From positions 25,625-89,624 of the forward strand of contig JAZNQO010000028.1 of assembly GCA_045590215.1 (NCBI GenBank): 64,000 nucleotides of DNA. The letters are read 5' to 3'. Positions 17,415 through 24,686 of this stretch are shown piece by piece. The translations under genes were made by a program, and so were the position numbers. The notes under the pieces were generated by a model. It did no database searches, had not been told where the DNA came from, and saw nothing but the letters and a program-made list of their open reading frames with translations. This DNA is from RUG563 sp045590215. Lineage in GTDB: Bacteria > Bacillota > Clostridia > Christensenellales > Aristaeellaceae. Every line of letters starts with the position of its first letter. The first letter of the stretch is position 1.

Positions 17415-18644
17415 ATGAAACGCTTTTTCTCTGCCCTGATGGTCGCCATCCTTTGCCTGCCCCTGTGCCCCCTGTCCGCTCTGGCCGCTGGGGAAGCCGG
17501 CACCGTCCTGACGGATTATACCCCCCTTTATACCCTCACGGAAAAGCACGGCTTTAAGATGGGCGGCTGCTTCTCCTATAATCAGCTGAACGACCAGAAA
17601 TATCTGGACTTCATGAAGCAGCATTTCAATTCCATTACCTGCACCAACGAAACCAAGGCCTATTCCCTGCTGAACCAGACCCTCAGCAAGCTCAGCGATG
17701 ACGGCACCCCCGGCATGATCTATGTTCAGGCCGATAAAATGGTGCAGTGGGCGCAGGATAACGGGCTGAAAGTGCGTGGGCATGTGCTGGTGTGGGACGC
17801 CTATATGAACGATTGGTTCTTCAGGGAAGATTACGACAGCAATAAGCCCTATGCCGACAAGGAAACCATGCGTGCCCGGGTCAAATCCTATATCGAGCAG
17901 GTCATCACCCACTTTGAAGAAAAGTTCCCCGGCGTTATCTATTGCTGGGACGTGGTGAACGAAGCCATCGGCGATAATATGTCCGAAAGCGATTATTCCG
18001 ACGCCCGGCATCTGCGCACCGTGCGCAGCGGCGTGGATAACCTGTTCAAGACCCATGTGGGCGACGATTACGTGGAATACGCTTTCCTCTGCGCCAAGGA
18101 TACCGTGGAAAAACTGGGCTCGGATATTAAGCTGTTCTATAACGACTATAACATGTTCTATCGGGACAAGCAGACCGCTGCTTTGGCCCTGATTGATTCT
18201 ATCAATTCCTATGCCAAGGACGAAAACGGCAATTACCGCCAGCTCATCGACGGTCTGGGCATGCAGGGCTACATCGGCGGCTATGGCAGCCAGAACGGCT
18301 GTCTGGACAAGAACCATCCCCTAATGATCAAAAACGCCATCCGTGCCTTTGCCGCCAAGGGCGTGGAAGTGCAGATCACAGAAATGGCCGTGCGCAATTT
18401 CGACGCCTCCGAAGCCACCGTCCAACGCCACGCCGAATTCTATGCGGAGCTGTTCAAGGTGTTCAAGGAAGTGAACAGCGGCGACGAAAAGCCGCTCACC
18501 TGCGTGGCCGTCTGGGGTGTTTCCGACAACCCCAATGCCTCCGGCTATACTTACAGCATGAACGGCACCCACAGCGGCTTGATTACCGAAAACTACGAAA
18601 TCAAAACTTCCTTCCATCTGGTGCATGAGGAAATGAGCAAATAA
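17415..18644 (+). CDS. Secreted GH10 endo-1,4-beta-xylanase
   Basis: 409 residues. The start is set by AGGAGG at 17401-17406 and gives a clear signal peptide (KR, hydrophobic ALMVAILCLPLCPLSALAA, cleavage near A25). The remainder is a glycoside hydrolase 10 barrel: NETKAY, VRGHVLVWDAYMNDWF (usual HTLVWH is changed here), acid/base E183 in WDVVNEAIGDN, YNDYN and nucleophile E323 in ITEMAV. It would cleave internal xylan bonds outside the cell. No carbohydrate-binding module, dockerin or cell-wall anchor is present. No other xylan gene is adjacent; xylB and GH51 lie 26-29 kb away. Confidence 0.93.
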   Translation: MKRFFSALMVAILCLPLCPLSALAAGEAGTVLTDYTPLYTLTEKHGFKMGGCFSYNQLNDQKYLDFMKQHFNSITCTNETKAYSLLNQTLSKLSDDGTPGMIYVQADKMVQWAQDNGLKVRGHVLVWDAYMNDWFFREDYDSNKPYADKETMRARVKSYIEQVITHFEEKFPGVIYCWDVVNEAIGDNMSESDYSDARHLRTVRSGVDNLFKTHVGDDYVEYAFLCAKDTVEKLGSDIKLFYNDYNMFYRDKQTAALALIDSINSYAKDENGNYRQLIDGLGMQGYIGGYGSQNGCLDKNHPLMIKNAIRAFAAKGVEVQITEMAVRNFDASEATVQRHAEFYAELFKVFKEVNSGDEKPLTCVAVWGVSDNPNASGYTYSMNGTHSGLITENYEIKTSFHLVHEEMSK

Positions 18645-18977
18645 CCGCTCGAAGGAAATGAATTTATTGGAATTTCGTTTTTTCGCACGGAAAAAAGAAA
18701 ATGTAAAGTAATATTGCCGCAGGCATAATGAAAATAAAAAACGGCGTTGGTCGGAAACAAGTTTCCCCACCGCCGTTTTCTTGTTTTTCCGTCTGCTTTC
18801 GCATTCGGTGGCGGCGTTCCGCCGCCATGCCTGTGGTATGGCCTTTTTTGTGCCAATCTATAGGATGTGGTATAATAAATGAAAAACACAAGAATTTTCA
18901 GAGCTACTACATGGAACCGTGAGGGGATCCGTCCCTTGACCCGGTAGCGGATCAATGCCCCTGCCTCGTTCCGTCAT
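18645..18977. other. Intergenic region with four-hairpin repeat, no gene recognised
   Basis: 333 bp between convergent xylanase and HAD genes. It holds repeat copy B (18740-18842) and, near 18915-18945, a GGGGATCC...CCCTTGACCCGGTAGCGGAT block that matches, in reverse complement, sequence near 8715-8750. A TATAAT-like sequence at 18872-18877 has no gene after it. Confidence 0.65.
18740..18842 (+). repeat. Four-hairpin intergenic repeat, copy B
   Basis: AACGGCGTTGG...CCACCGCCGTT hairpin with T-rich tail (18740-18784, usable as a terminator for both flanking genes), a weak TGC-TTTC-GCA step, GGCGGC-GTTCC-GCCGCC (18810-18826) and GCCAT-N9-ATGGC (18824-18842). Same order as copy A with diverged arms. 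Confidence 0.75.
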
Positions 18978-19685
18978 TTACAGCTCTTTCACAAACCGTA
19001 TAGCGTCGTCAAAGCTGCCGCGGGGAATGCCTGTGATATCCACCTTATCCCCATTCAGCAGGCAATCTTCAATCAAAAACACCTGCATGCCGCACTGCAT
19101 AGCTGCCACGTCTTCCACCGCATCATTGCCGATCATCAGGCAGTCTTCGCCCCGGAGCCCCATTGCATCCAATATATCCCGATAATAAGCCGGGTTGGGC
19201 TTGCAGAACCGGGCGTTTTCATAGGTGGTGTACAGCTCAAAATCCTCTTTTTTCAGGCCTGCCCATTGGATGCGCTGGCTGGTGGCGATATCCGGAAAGA
19301 TGGGATTGGTGGCAAGGGCGGTGCGCAGCCCCTTTTCCTTCACTGCCATAACCAGCTCTGCCGCTTTTTCCGTATAGCCGCAGGCACCCTTCGCCTGCAC
19401 GAAATCCGTGCGGTAAAAGGCCTCGAAAAGCGGCTCGTCCTTCCGTGCTTCCTCCCCAAACAGGGACGCAAAATAATCCCAGAACGCCGCTTCGTTGGAC
19501 TTTGTGCCGTCGTTTTTCACCATCACACGGGTGCCCTGCCAGATGGCGGCAATCAGCTTATCCGCTTCATAGCCGTGGGGAGCCAGCTTCTTCGCCAGTG
19601 CGCCGAAATAAAGTTTCACAAACCCATCCTGATCCATGGGGAGCAATGTGCCGTCCAAATCAAATAATACCGCTTTAGTCGCCAT
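18978..19685 (-). CDS. HAD family hydrolase
   Basis: 235 residues. FDLDGTLLPMDQDG at the N-terminus gives motif I (nucleophile Asp and +2 Asp); motif II is LRTALATNPIF, motif III the lysine in FCKPNPAYYRDIL, motif IV CLMIGNDAVEDVAAM. This is a subfamily IA (phosphoglycolate-phosphatase-like) enzyme with a helical cap; substrate unknown. The ATG at 19685 follows GGAGGTTTTT. Divergent from the helix-turn-helix gene, sharing a 127-bp control region. Confidence 0.85.
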   Translation of the reverse strand: MATKAVLFDLDGTLLPMDQDGFVKLYFGALAKKLAPHGYEADKLIAAIWQGTRVMVKNDGTKSNEAAFWDYFASLFGEEARKDEPLFEAFYRTDFVQAKGACGYTEKAAELVMAVKEKGLRTALATNPIFPDIATSQRIQWAGLKKEDFELYTTYENARFCKPNPAYYRDILDAMGLRGEDCLMIGNDAVEDVAAMQCGMQVFLIEDCLLNGDKVDITGIPRGSFDDAIRFVKEL

Positions 19686-19752
19686 AAAAACCTCCAAATG
19701 CAAAATACCCTCGTATCATACCATATTTCCCCGCCGCTTTTCAATCCTTCCC

Positions 19753-19781
19753 TTGACGGAAATGCACAATGGCACTATACT
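19753..19781 (+). promoter_or_regulatory. Promoter of the helix-turn-helix/H1-like gene
   Basis: TTGACG (19753-19758), 17-bp spacer, TATACT (19776-19781), 31 bp ahead of the ATG with AAAGGAG between. Confidence 0.8.
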
Positions 19782-19812
19782 GAAGAAAAACGGCAAAAAG
19801 GAGATATACATT

Positions 19813-20268
19813 ATGGCAAAGAAGGTTGGCACCCTCATCAAAGAAGCCCGTACCGCCGCCGGCTTCACCCAGGCAGAGCTTGCCAGGAAAGTTACCGGCA
19901 TCACCGCCGCCGATATCAGCAAAGCCGAACGGGGCGAAACGGAGCTTTCCGAAACCGTGCTGAAAAAAATCGCCAAGGCCTGCGGCGTTACCCAAGCTTC
20001 CCTCCTGAACGCTGCCAAGGGCACCGCTGAAAAGAAAACCACCACAGCCAAAAAGACCACCGCTGCCAAGAAAACCACCGCCGCCAAAACCACTTCCACG
20101 GCAAAGAAAACTTCCATGCAGCTCTCTGCCGATGAAAAGAAACTGGTGGAGCTCTATCGCAACGCCTCCGCCGAGGATAAAAAAGAAGCAGTCAAAGCCC
20201 TCAAGGGCGAAGACGACCCCGATATCCTGTCCGTGCTGGGCGACTTGCTTGGCGGTATTCTCAAGTAA
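19813..20268 (+). CDS. XRE-type DNA-binding protein with Lys/Ala/Thr-rich histone-H1-like segment
   Basis: 151 residues. Residues 5-60 are a classical XRE helix-turn-helix (LIKEARTAAGFTQAELARKV, ITAADISKAERGE, LKKIAKACGV). Residues about 68-98 are built from repeats of the KTTAAK type, rich in Lys, Ala and Thr and without acidic residues, like the tails of bacterial histone-H1-like proteins. Residues 105-151 return to an acidic, helical end (SADEKKLVELYRNASAEDKKEAVKAL) common in clostridial XRE regulators. The start follows AAAGGAG at 19797-19803. A nucleoid-binding or global regulatory role is inference; the basic repeat may also just be a length-variable linker. Confidence 0.82.
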   Translation: MAKKVGTLIKEARTAAGFTQAELARKVTGITAADISKAERGETELSETVLKKIAKACGVTQASLLNAAKGTAEKKTTTAKKTTAAKKTTAAKTTSTAKKTSMQLSADEKKLVELYRNASAEDKKEAVKALKGEDDPDILSVLGDLLGGILK

Positions 20269-20721
20269 GTTTTCTTTCAAAGGTTTCACCCCTGTGACCC
20301 CACCGGGGAGATTCTCCCTTAAACCCCTTCCTGCGAAACGGGTATTTTTTCATACAAGCATTGTGCCGCTGAAACTTAACGCGGCACCACTTTCCGGGCC
20401 GGGCGGCTGAAAGCCGCCTTGCCGGATGCAAGGCATCCGGTGAAAACACACGAAAACTCCCGGAGAAAACTCGTTTTCTACCGGGACGTTTTTGCGTTTT
20501 CTCTCTGCCCGGAAAGCAAATATCGTATTTTGCTTCAGGCGGAAAAACATCTGAATCCCCAACTCTCCCCCTTCGCCTGCCGAGTCCAGAGGCGAAGCCT
20601 TTGGCGCAGGGTTCGGGGCTGCGCAAGCCCCGAAAACACCCCGAAAACACGCAAAAACGCCACAAAAAAAGCCGCCCTACGGTCAGTTCTTGCTGACATG
20701 AGGCGGCTGATTTATTTTGCT
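20269..20721. other. Intergenic region with inverted four-hairpin repeat, no gene recognised
   Basis: 453 bp between convergent genes. Besides repeat copy C (20363-20485) it holds GGGTTCGGGGC-TGCGCAA-GCCCCGAA (around 20609-20634) and short GC-rich palindromes. The end at about 20672-20712 (GCCGCC...GGCGGC across 20672-20706) can form a terminator for the ApbC gene. Confidence 0.65.
20363..20485 (-). repeat. Four-hairpin intergenic repeat, copy C (inverted)
   Basis: Read on the minus strand: CCCGGTAGAAAAC/GTTTTCTCCGGG hairpin (20485-20459), CCGGATGC-N3-GCATCCGG (20440-20422), GGCGGC-N5-GCCGCC (20418-20402), GTGCCGC-N11-GCGGCAC (20387-20363). Order and spacing match copies A and B although arm sequences differ in part. 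Confidence 0.75.
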
Positions 20722-21552
20722 TTAGTCGTCCAGCCCGGTGAGCACCTTGCGGATGGCACCATCCAGCCAGTTGCCTTCAAAGAGTTCGATGAGCCCGGCA
20801 TCGCAGGCAGCAGCCAGCTTGAGGTTAATGGGCAGCTTGGCCAGCACTTCGGTGCCGAAGCGTTCCGCCGTTTCCTGCACATGGCTTTCGCCGAAGACTT
20901 CCACCTGCTTGCCGCAATCGGGGCAGAGGGCATAGCTCATGTTTTCCACAAGGCCAAGGACCTTGATATCCATCATATTCGCCATGTTCATGGCCTTTTC
21001 CACGATCATGCCCACCAGAGCCTGGGGGGAAGTGACCACGATGGTTTCGTCCACGGGCACGGACTGGAACACGGTAAGGGGCACATCGCCGGTTCCGGGA
21101 GGCATATCAATAAACATCACATCAATATCGCCCCAGAGCACGTCCGTCCAGAACTGCTTGACAGTACCGGCGATGACGGGGCCGCGCCAAACGACGGGGG
21201 CATTATCTTCTTCCAGAAGGAGATTGACGCTCATCATTTTGATGCCGGTGCGGCTTTCCACGGGCAGGATGCCTTCATCATTGCCCATGGCCTTTTCCTT
21301 GATACCAAAAGCCTTGGGAATGGACGGGCCTGTGATATCGGCGTCCAGAATGGCGGTTTTATAGCCGGCACGGCTGGCAAGCACGGCAAGCAAACTGGTG
21401 ACGAGGCTCTTGCCAACGCCGCCCTTGCCGCTCATCACAGCAACGACCTTTTTGATGTTGGATAAACGATGGGGCTTTTCAATGAGGCTCTGCTGTTCAC
21501 GGCTGGAGCAATTGGCCGTGCAGGTGGAGCAATCGTGGGTGCATTCGCTCAT
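20722..21552 (-). CDS. Mrp/ApbC family iron-sulfur cluster carrier ATPase
   Basis: 276 residues. Deviant Walker A SGKGGVGKS (41-49), LDADITGPSIPKAFG, IDMPPGTGD (Walker B-like) and a C-terminal ALCPDCGK CxxC that binds a bridging cluster in this family. The N-terminus MSECTHDCSTCTANCSS is unusually Cys-rich, as in Nbp35-like proteins, and could hold a further cluster. It carries or inserts Fe-S clusters into target proteins in the cytosol. A GGAAAGGAAGCGAAACAAGCT leader precedes the ATG, although longer than usual; AGGAAG is the likely ribosome site. Confidence 0.92.
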   Translation of the reverse strand: MSECTHDCSTCTANCSSREQQSLIEKPHRLSNIKKVVAVMSGKGGVGKSLVTSLLAVLASRAGYKTAILDADITGPSIPKAFGIKEKAMGNDEGILPVESRTGIKMMSVNLLLEEDNAPVVWRGPVIAGTVKQFWTDVLWGDIDVMFIDMPPGTGDVPLTVFQSVPVDETIVVTSPQALVGMIVEKAMNMANMMDIKVLGLVENMSYALCPDCGKQVEVFGESHVQETAERFGTEVLAKLPINLKLAAACDAGLIELFEGNWLDGAIRKVLTGLDD

Positions 21553-21633
21553 AGCTTGTTTCGCTTCCTTTCCTTGATAACCAAAGATTGTATTTCGGCA
21601 TAAAAGGCGTTTTCCCTGCCGGGAAAAAATATT

Positions 21634-22788
21634 TTAATAAGTGCCCTCGGTGCTCATGGTGACGTCCTTTTCTTCCTTATGCCGGGACGTTTTGCACTTT
21701 TCCATCAAAAGCTCATAGAACTTCTGTTCGTCAATGGGCAGAGAAACCTCTTTGTTTTCCCACGCAGACAGGTGCATGGCATTGGAGAGCATAAGCCCCC
21801 GGATGCCTTCCCTTCCGTCTGCCACCAGCTTCTCTCCCCGAAGGATATTGGCGGCAAATTTGTTCAGCACCTCCGGATGCTGCTCGTTCCGGCCATCGGT
21901 TTCCACCTTGATTTCTTCCTTATCCGGGGTTTTGAAGCCTTCCTTGCAGGTGAAGCACCATTCACGCTCGTCAGTAAGAAGCTTTGTAAAGGTAAGGCCG
22001 CTGTAATCGCACACAAGCTTGCCCTTGGTGCCGCTCACTTCCAGCCGGTTGGTGCCGGGGGCATCGCCGGTTGTGGTGACAAAGACGCCGGTTGCGCCGT
22101 TCTCAAATTCCAGATAGGCGGTCACATCGTCTTCCACTTCGATATCGTGCCATTTGCCTTCCTGCATCTTGGCATGCACCTTCACGGGCAAGCCGCACAG
22201 CCACTGCAAAAGATCCAGCTGATGGGGGCACTGGTTCAGCAGCACGCCGCCGCCTTCCCCGGCCCAAGTGGCACGCCATGCGCCGGAATCATAATAAAAC
22301 TGGGTGCGATACCAATCGGTAATCAGCCAGCTCATGCGCTTCATTTCGCCAATTTCGCCGTTATCGATCATTTCTTTCATCTTGCGATAAACGCAGTTGG
22401 TGCGCTGATTGAACATCATGCCAAAGGTAAGCTCCGGATGCTTATCCGCTTCTTCAATCATTTCCCGAACCTGCAAAGTGTATACCCCGGCAGGCTTTTC
22501 GCACATCACATGCAGGCCGTTTTGAAAGGCAGCCTTGGCCAGCACCGGGTGCTGATAATGGGGCGTGGCAATGAGCACGGCGTCGCACACCTTGGCCGCA
22601 ATCAGGTCCGCACCTTCTGTAAAAATCTTGGCCGCGGGCAGCACTTCCTTCGCCCAGTCCCGGCGGGAAGCACGGCGATCTGCCACCGCCACAATTTCAA
22701 TTTCCGGGCACTTGCCCTGCAAAATATTGTTCACATGTCCGCTGCCCATACCGCCGCAGCCAACTACACCCAGCCGCACCTTGCTCAT
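21634..22788 (-). CDS. Gfo/Idh/MocA family oxidoreductase (1)
   Basis: 384 residues. N-terminal Rossmann fold with GVVGCGGMGSGHVNNIL and the CEKPAG motif after the NAD site (catalytic Lys); the C-terminal beta-sheet domain contains GVLLNQCPHQLDLLQWLCG, with the conserved His. The family oxidises or reduces sugars and inositols with NAD(P). The start overlaps the preceding oxidoreductase by 4 bp (ATGA), so it is the last gene of a three-gene operon. The C-terminal tail after residue 360 is charged and not conserved in pattern. Confidence 0.9.
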   Translation of the reverse strand: MSKVRLGVVGCGGMGSGHVNNILQGKCPEIEIVAVADRRASRRDWAKEVLPAAKIFTEGADLIAAKVCDAVLIATPHYQHPVLAKAAFQNGLHVMCEKPAGVYTLQVREMIEEADKHPELTFGMMFNQRTNCVYRKMKEMIDNGEIGEMKRMSWLITDWYRTQFYYDSGAWRATWAGEGGGVLLNQCPHQLDLLQWLCGLPVKVHAKMQEGKWHDIEVEDDVTAYLEFENGATGVFVTTTGDAPGTNRLEVSGTKGKLVCDYSGLTFTKLLTDEREWCFTCKEGFKTPDKEEIKVETDGRNEQHPEVLNKFAANILRGEKLVADGREGIRGLMLSNAMHLSAWENKEVSLPIDEQKFYELLMEKCKTSRHKEEKDVTMSTEGTY

Positions 22789-23768
22789 AATTCTTTCCTC
22801 CCCTGATCGTACATCGTCAACATGGTTTCAATGGTCGTTGCCACATTTTTCAGATCATTTTTGAAGGGCTTTCCTTCCGCCATACACCGATAATAATCCG
22901 CAATGCAGGCATAATGGCCGCTGCCCCAATAGCTTTTCCCAACAGGCGTGGGCATTTCAAAACGCTGCTTTGAAACGCTGCCGTCTTTTTTAATTTCCAG
23001 CGTATCTTCCTCCATGCGCAGACAGCCCTTTTCCGTCACGACTTCCACCAGCACCGGGGCATTGCCGCTGAACGCATTGGACACATAGAAAATACCCCTT
23101 CTGCCTGCGCTTTCCAGATAGGCTTCCACCGTGTCTTCCACTTCGATGACGCCCTGCAGGCGGCGGTTGGCCATATGGCAGGAAACTTGATCCGGCTTGC
23201 CAAGGAACAAAAGCATCAGATCCAGCGTGTGGACGGCCTGATTGATCAGCGCACCGCCGCCTTCCGTGGCCCATTTGCCTCGCCAATCGCCGGAAACATA
23301 ATAATCTGCGCCCCTGTCCCAATTGACGATGCCCCGAACGCCTTTCACTTCGCCCATTTCGCCGGAAGCAATCATGCTTAACGCCTTTTCCACCGGCGGA
23401 TTATAGCGGTTCTGCACGCATACGCCGATGCGCACCTTCTCCGCCGCCTTTTGCAGCGTCTCCCATTCCTGCCACGAAATTACCGGCGGCTTTTCCGTAA
23501 ACACCTGCACGCCCATTTCCGCCGCTTTCACTGCCATGGGGGTATGCAGGTAATGGGGCGTGCAAAGATGCACGGCGTCCGGCTTTTCCGCTTTCAAAAG
23601 GGTTTCGTAATCGGTGTAGGGGGTGCAATGGAATTTCTCGGCATAGGCTTTCGCCTTTTCAGGCACAATATCGCAGCAGCCGGAAAGCGTCACCCCTTCC
23701 AAGGCCGCCAGCACAGCCCCATGCACCTGGGCAATGCCGCCGCAGCCGATCACACACACCTTAAACAT
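22785..23768 (-). CDS. Gfo/Idh/MocA family oxidoreductase (2)
   Basis: 327 residues. CVIGCGGIAQVHGAVLAAL nucleotide site, FTEKPPV in place of the usual EKP(A/L) segment, and GGALINQAVHTLDLMLLFLG with the conserved His. It is a paralogue of the next gene. The gene starts directly after the stop of the TIM-barrel isomerase gene (adjacent bases) and its own stop overlaps the next start, so the three act as one operon. Together two dehydrogenases and an isomerase/epimerase suggest stepwise conversion of a sugar or inositol; the substrate cannot be named. Confidence 0.9.
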   Translation of the reverse strand: MFKVCVIGCGGIAQVHGAVLAALEGVTLSGCCDIVPEKAKAYAEKFHCTPYTDYETLLKAEKPDAVHLCTPHYLHTPMAVKAAEMGVQVFTEKPPVISWQEWETLQKAAEKVRIGVCVQNRYNPPVEKALSMIASGEMGEVKGVRGIVNWDRGADYYVSGDWRGKWATEGGGALINQAVHTLDLMLLFLGKPDQVSCHMANRRLQGVIEVEDTVEAYLESAGRRGIFYVSNAFSGNAPVLVEVVTEKGCLRMEEDTLEIKKDGSVSKQRFEMPTPVGKSYWGSGHYACIADYYRCMAEGKPFKNDLKNVATTIETMLTMYDQGRKEL

Positions 23769-24542
23769 TTATTTCTTTCCTCCGTTCATCAGGCTCTTCA
23801 CATAATCAAGGCTGCTTTTCAGGCAGTCAAAGGGCGATGCGCCGTAGCAATCGTCCTGCTCGACCAGTGCGTATTCCGTCACTCCGTTATTGTTCAGCGT
23901 GTCGATAATCGCCCCAAAGTTCATATTGCCGCTGCCCACTGCTGCCATTTTCGCCGTAAAGCCGTCGGGAATCAAATCCTTCAGATGCACGCAGGGCAGG
24001 CGGTCTCCATGCCTCTTCAGCCAATCGTTCACATCCACCCCGGCAAACTGCATCCAATAGGTGTCTGCGGTGATGCCCATGATTTCTGCCGGAAATCTCT
24101 CCAGCATCACGTCCATCATCACCCGGCCGTCTTGCAGCCTGCCAAACTCCAAGGCATGATTGTGATACATAAACAGCATCCCCTCATCACGAAGCTTTTG
24201 CAGGGGCTTTTCAAAATCCAAAAAGAAATCGTCAAACATATCTTTCGTGCGATATCTTTCGCTCATCATGCCAAGCCCCACATAGCGGCAGCCATACAGC
24301 TGATGCTCCGCAATCAGCCCGTCCACATCGTTTAGAAAACGGTGTTCGGGGTTATGGGTCAATACGATCGAAAGGCCATTTGCATCGCAAAGAGCCTTCA
24401 CCCTTTCCGGGGCGATGTTTCCGATGCCGGAAACCTGCACTTCTTCATATCCCATCCCGGCAATCTTTTCCAGCGTCCGTCCCAAGTCCTTTTCGTTTTG
24501 AGCAAACATCCGCACCGTATACAGCTGCGCACCGATTTTCAT
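23769..24542 (-). CDS. Sugar phosphate isomerase/epimerase-like TIM-barrel protein
   Basis: 257 residues of the AP-endonuclease-2/xylose-isomerase-like fold (KIGAQLYTVR start, MGYEEVQVSGIG, metal-ligand regions FMYHNHALEFG, GITADTYWMQFAGVD, CVHLKDL). Metal ligands E, D, H and E are in place, so it is probably active as an isomerase, epimerase or dehydratase. First gene of the operon with two Gfo/Idh/MocA oxidoreductases. A GTGATAACAG leader precedes the ATG with GGGAGTGTG as the likely ribosome site. It diverges from mnmG across a 144-bp gap. Confidence 0.85.
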   Translation of the reverse strand: MKIGAQLYTVRMFAQNEKDLGRTLEKIAGMGYEEVQVSGIGNIAPERVKALCDANGLSIVLTHNPEHRFLNDVDGLIAEHQLYGCRYVGLGMMSERYRTKDMFDDFFLDFEKPLQKLRDEGMLFMYHNHALEFGRLQDGRVMMDVMLERFPAEIMGITADTYWMQFAGVDVNDWLKRHGDRLPCVHLKDLIPDGFTAKMAAVGSGNMNFGAIIDTLNNNGVTEYALVEQDDCYGASPFDCLKSSLDYVKSLMNGGKK

Positions 24543-24616
24543 CTGTTATCACACTCCCGTTATGTCCATTGTACCCCCTTTTTTAAAGCATAGCAAGGAA
24601 GAAAACGGATTTTTCT

Positions 24617-24644
24617 TTGTCATTTTGCATTTTTGTGCTATAAT
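24617..24644 (+). promoter_or_regulatory. Promoter of mnmG
   Basis: TTGTCA (24617-24622), 16-bp spacer, TATAAT (24639-24644), about 43 bp before the mnmG ATG. Confidence 0.75.
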
Positions 24645-24686
24645 CGGGAACGGTACCGATTATGCACCGTATGGAGGGATGAATTT

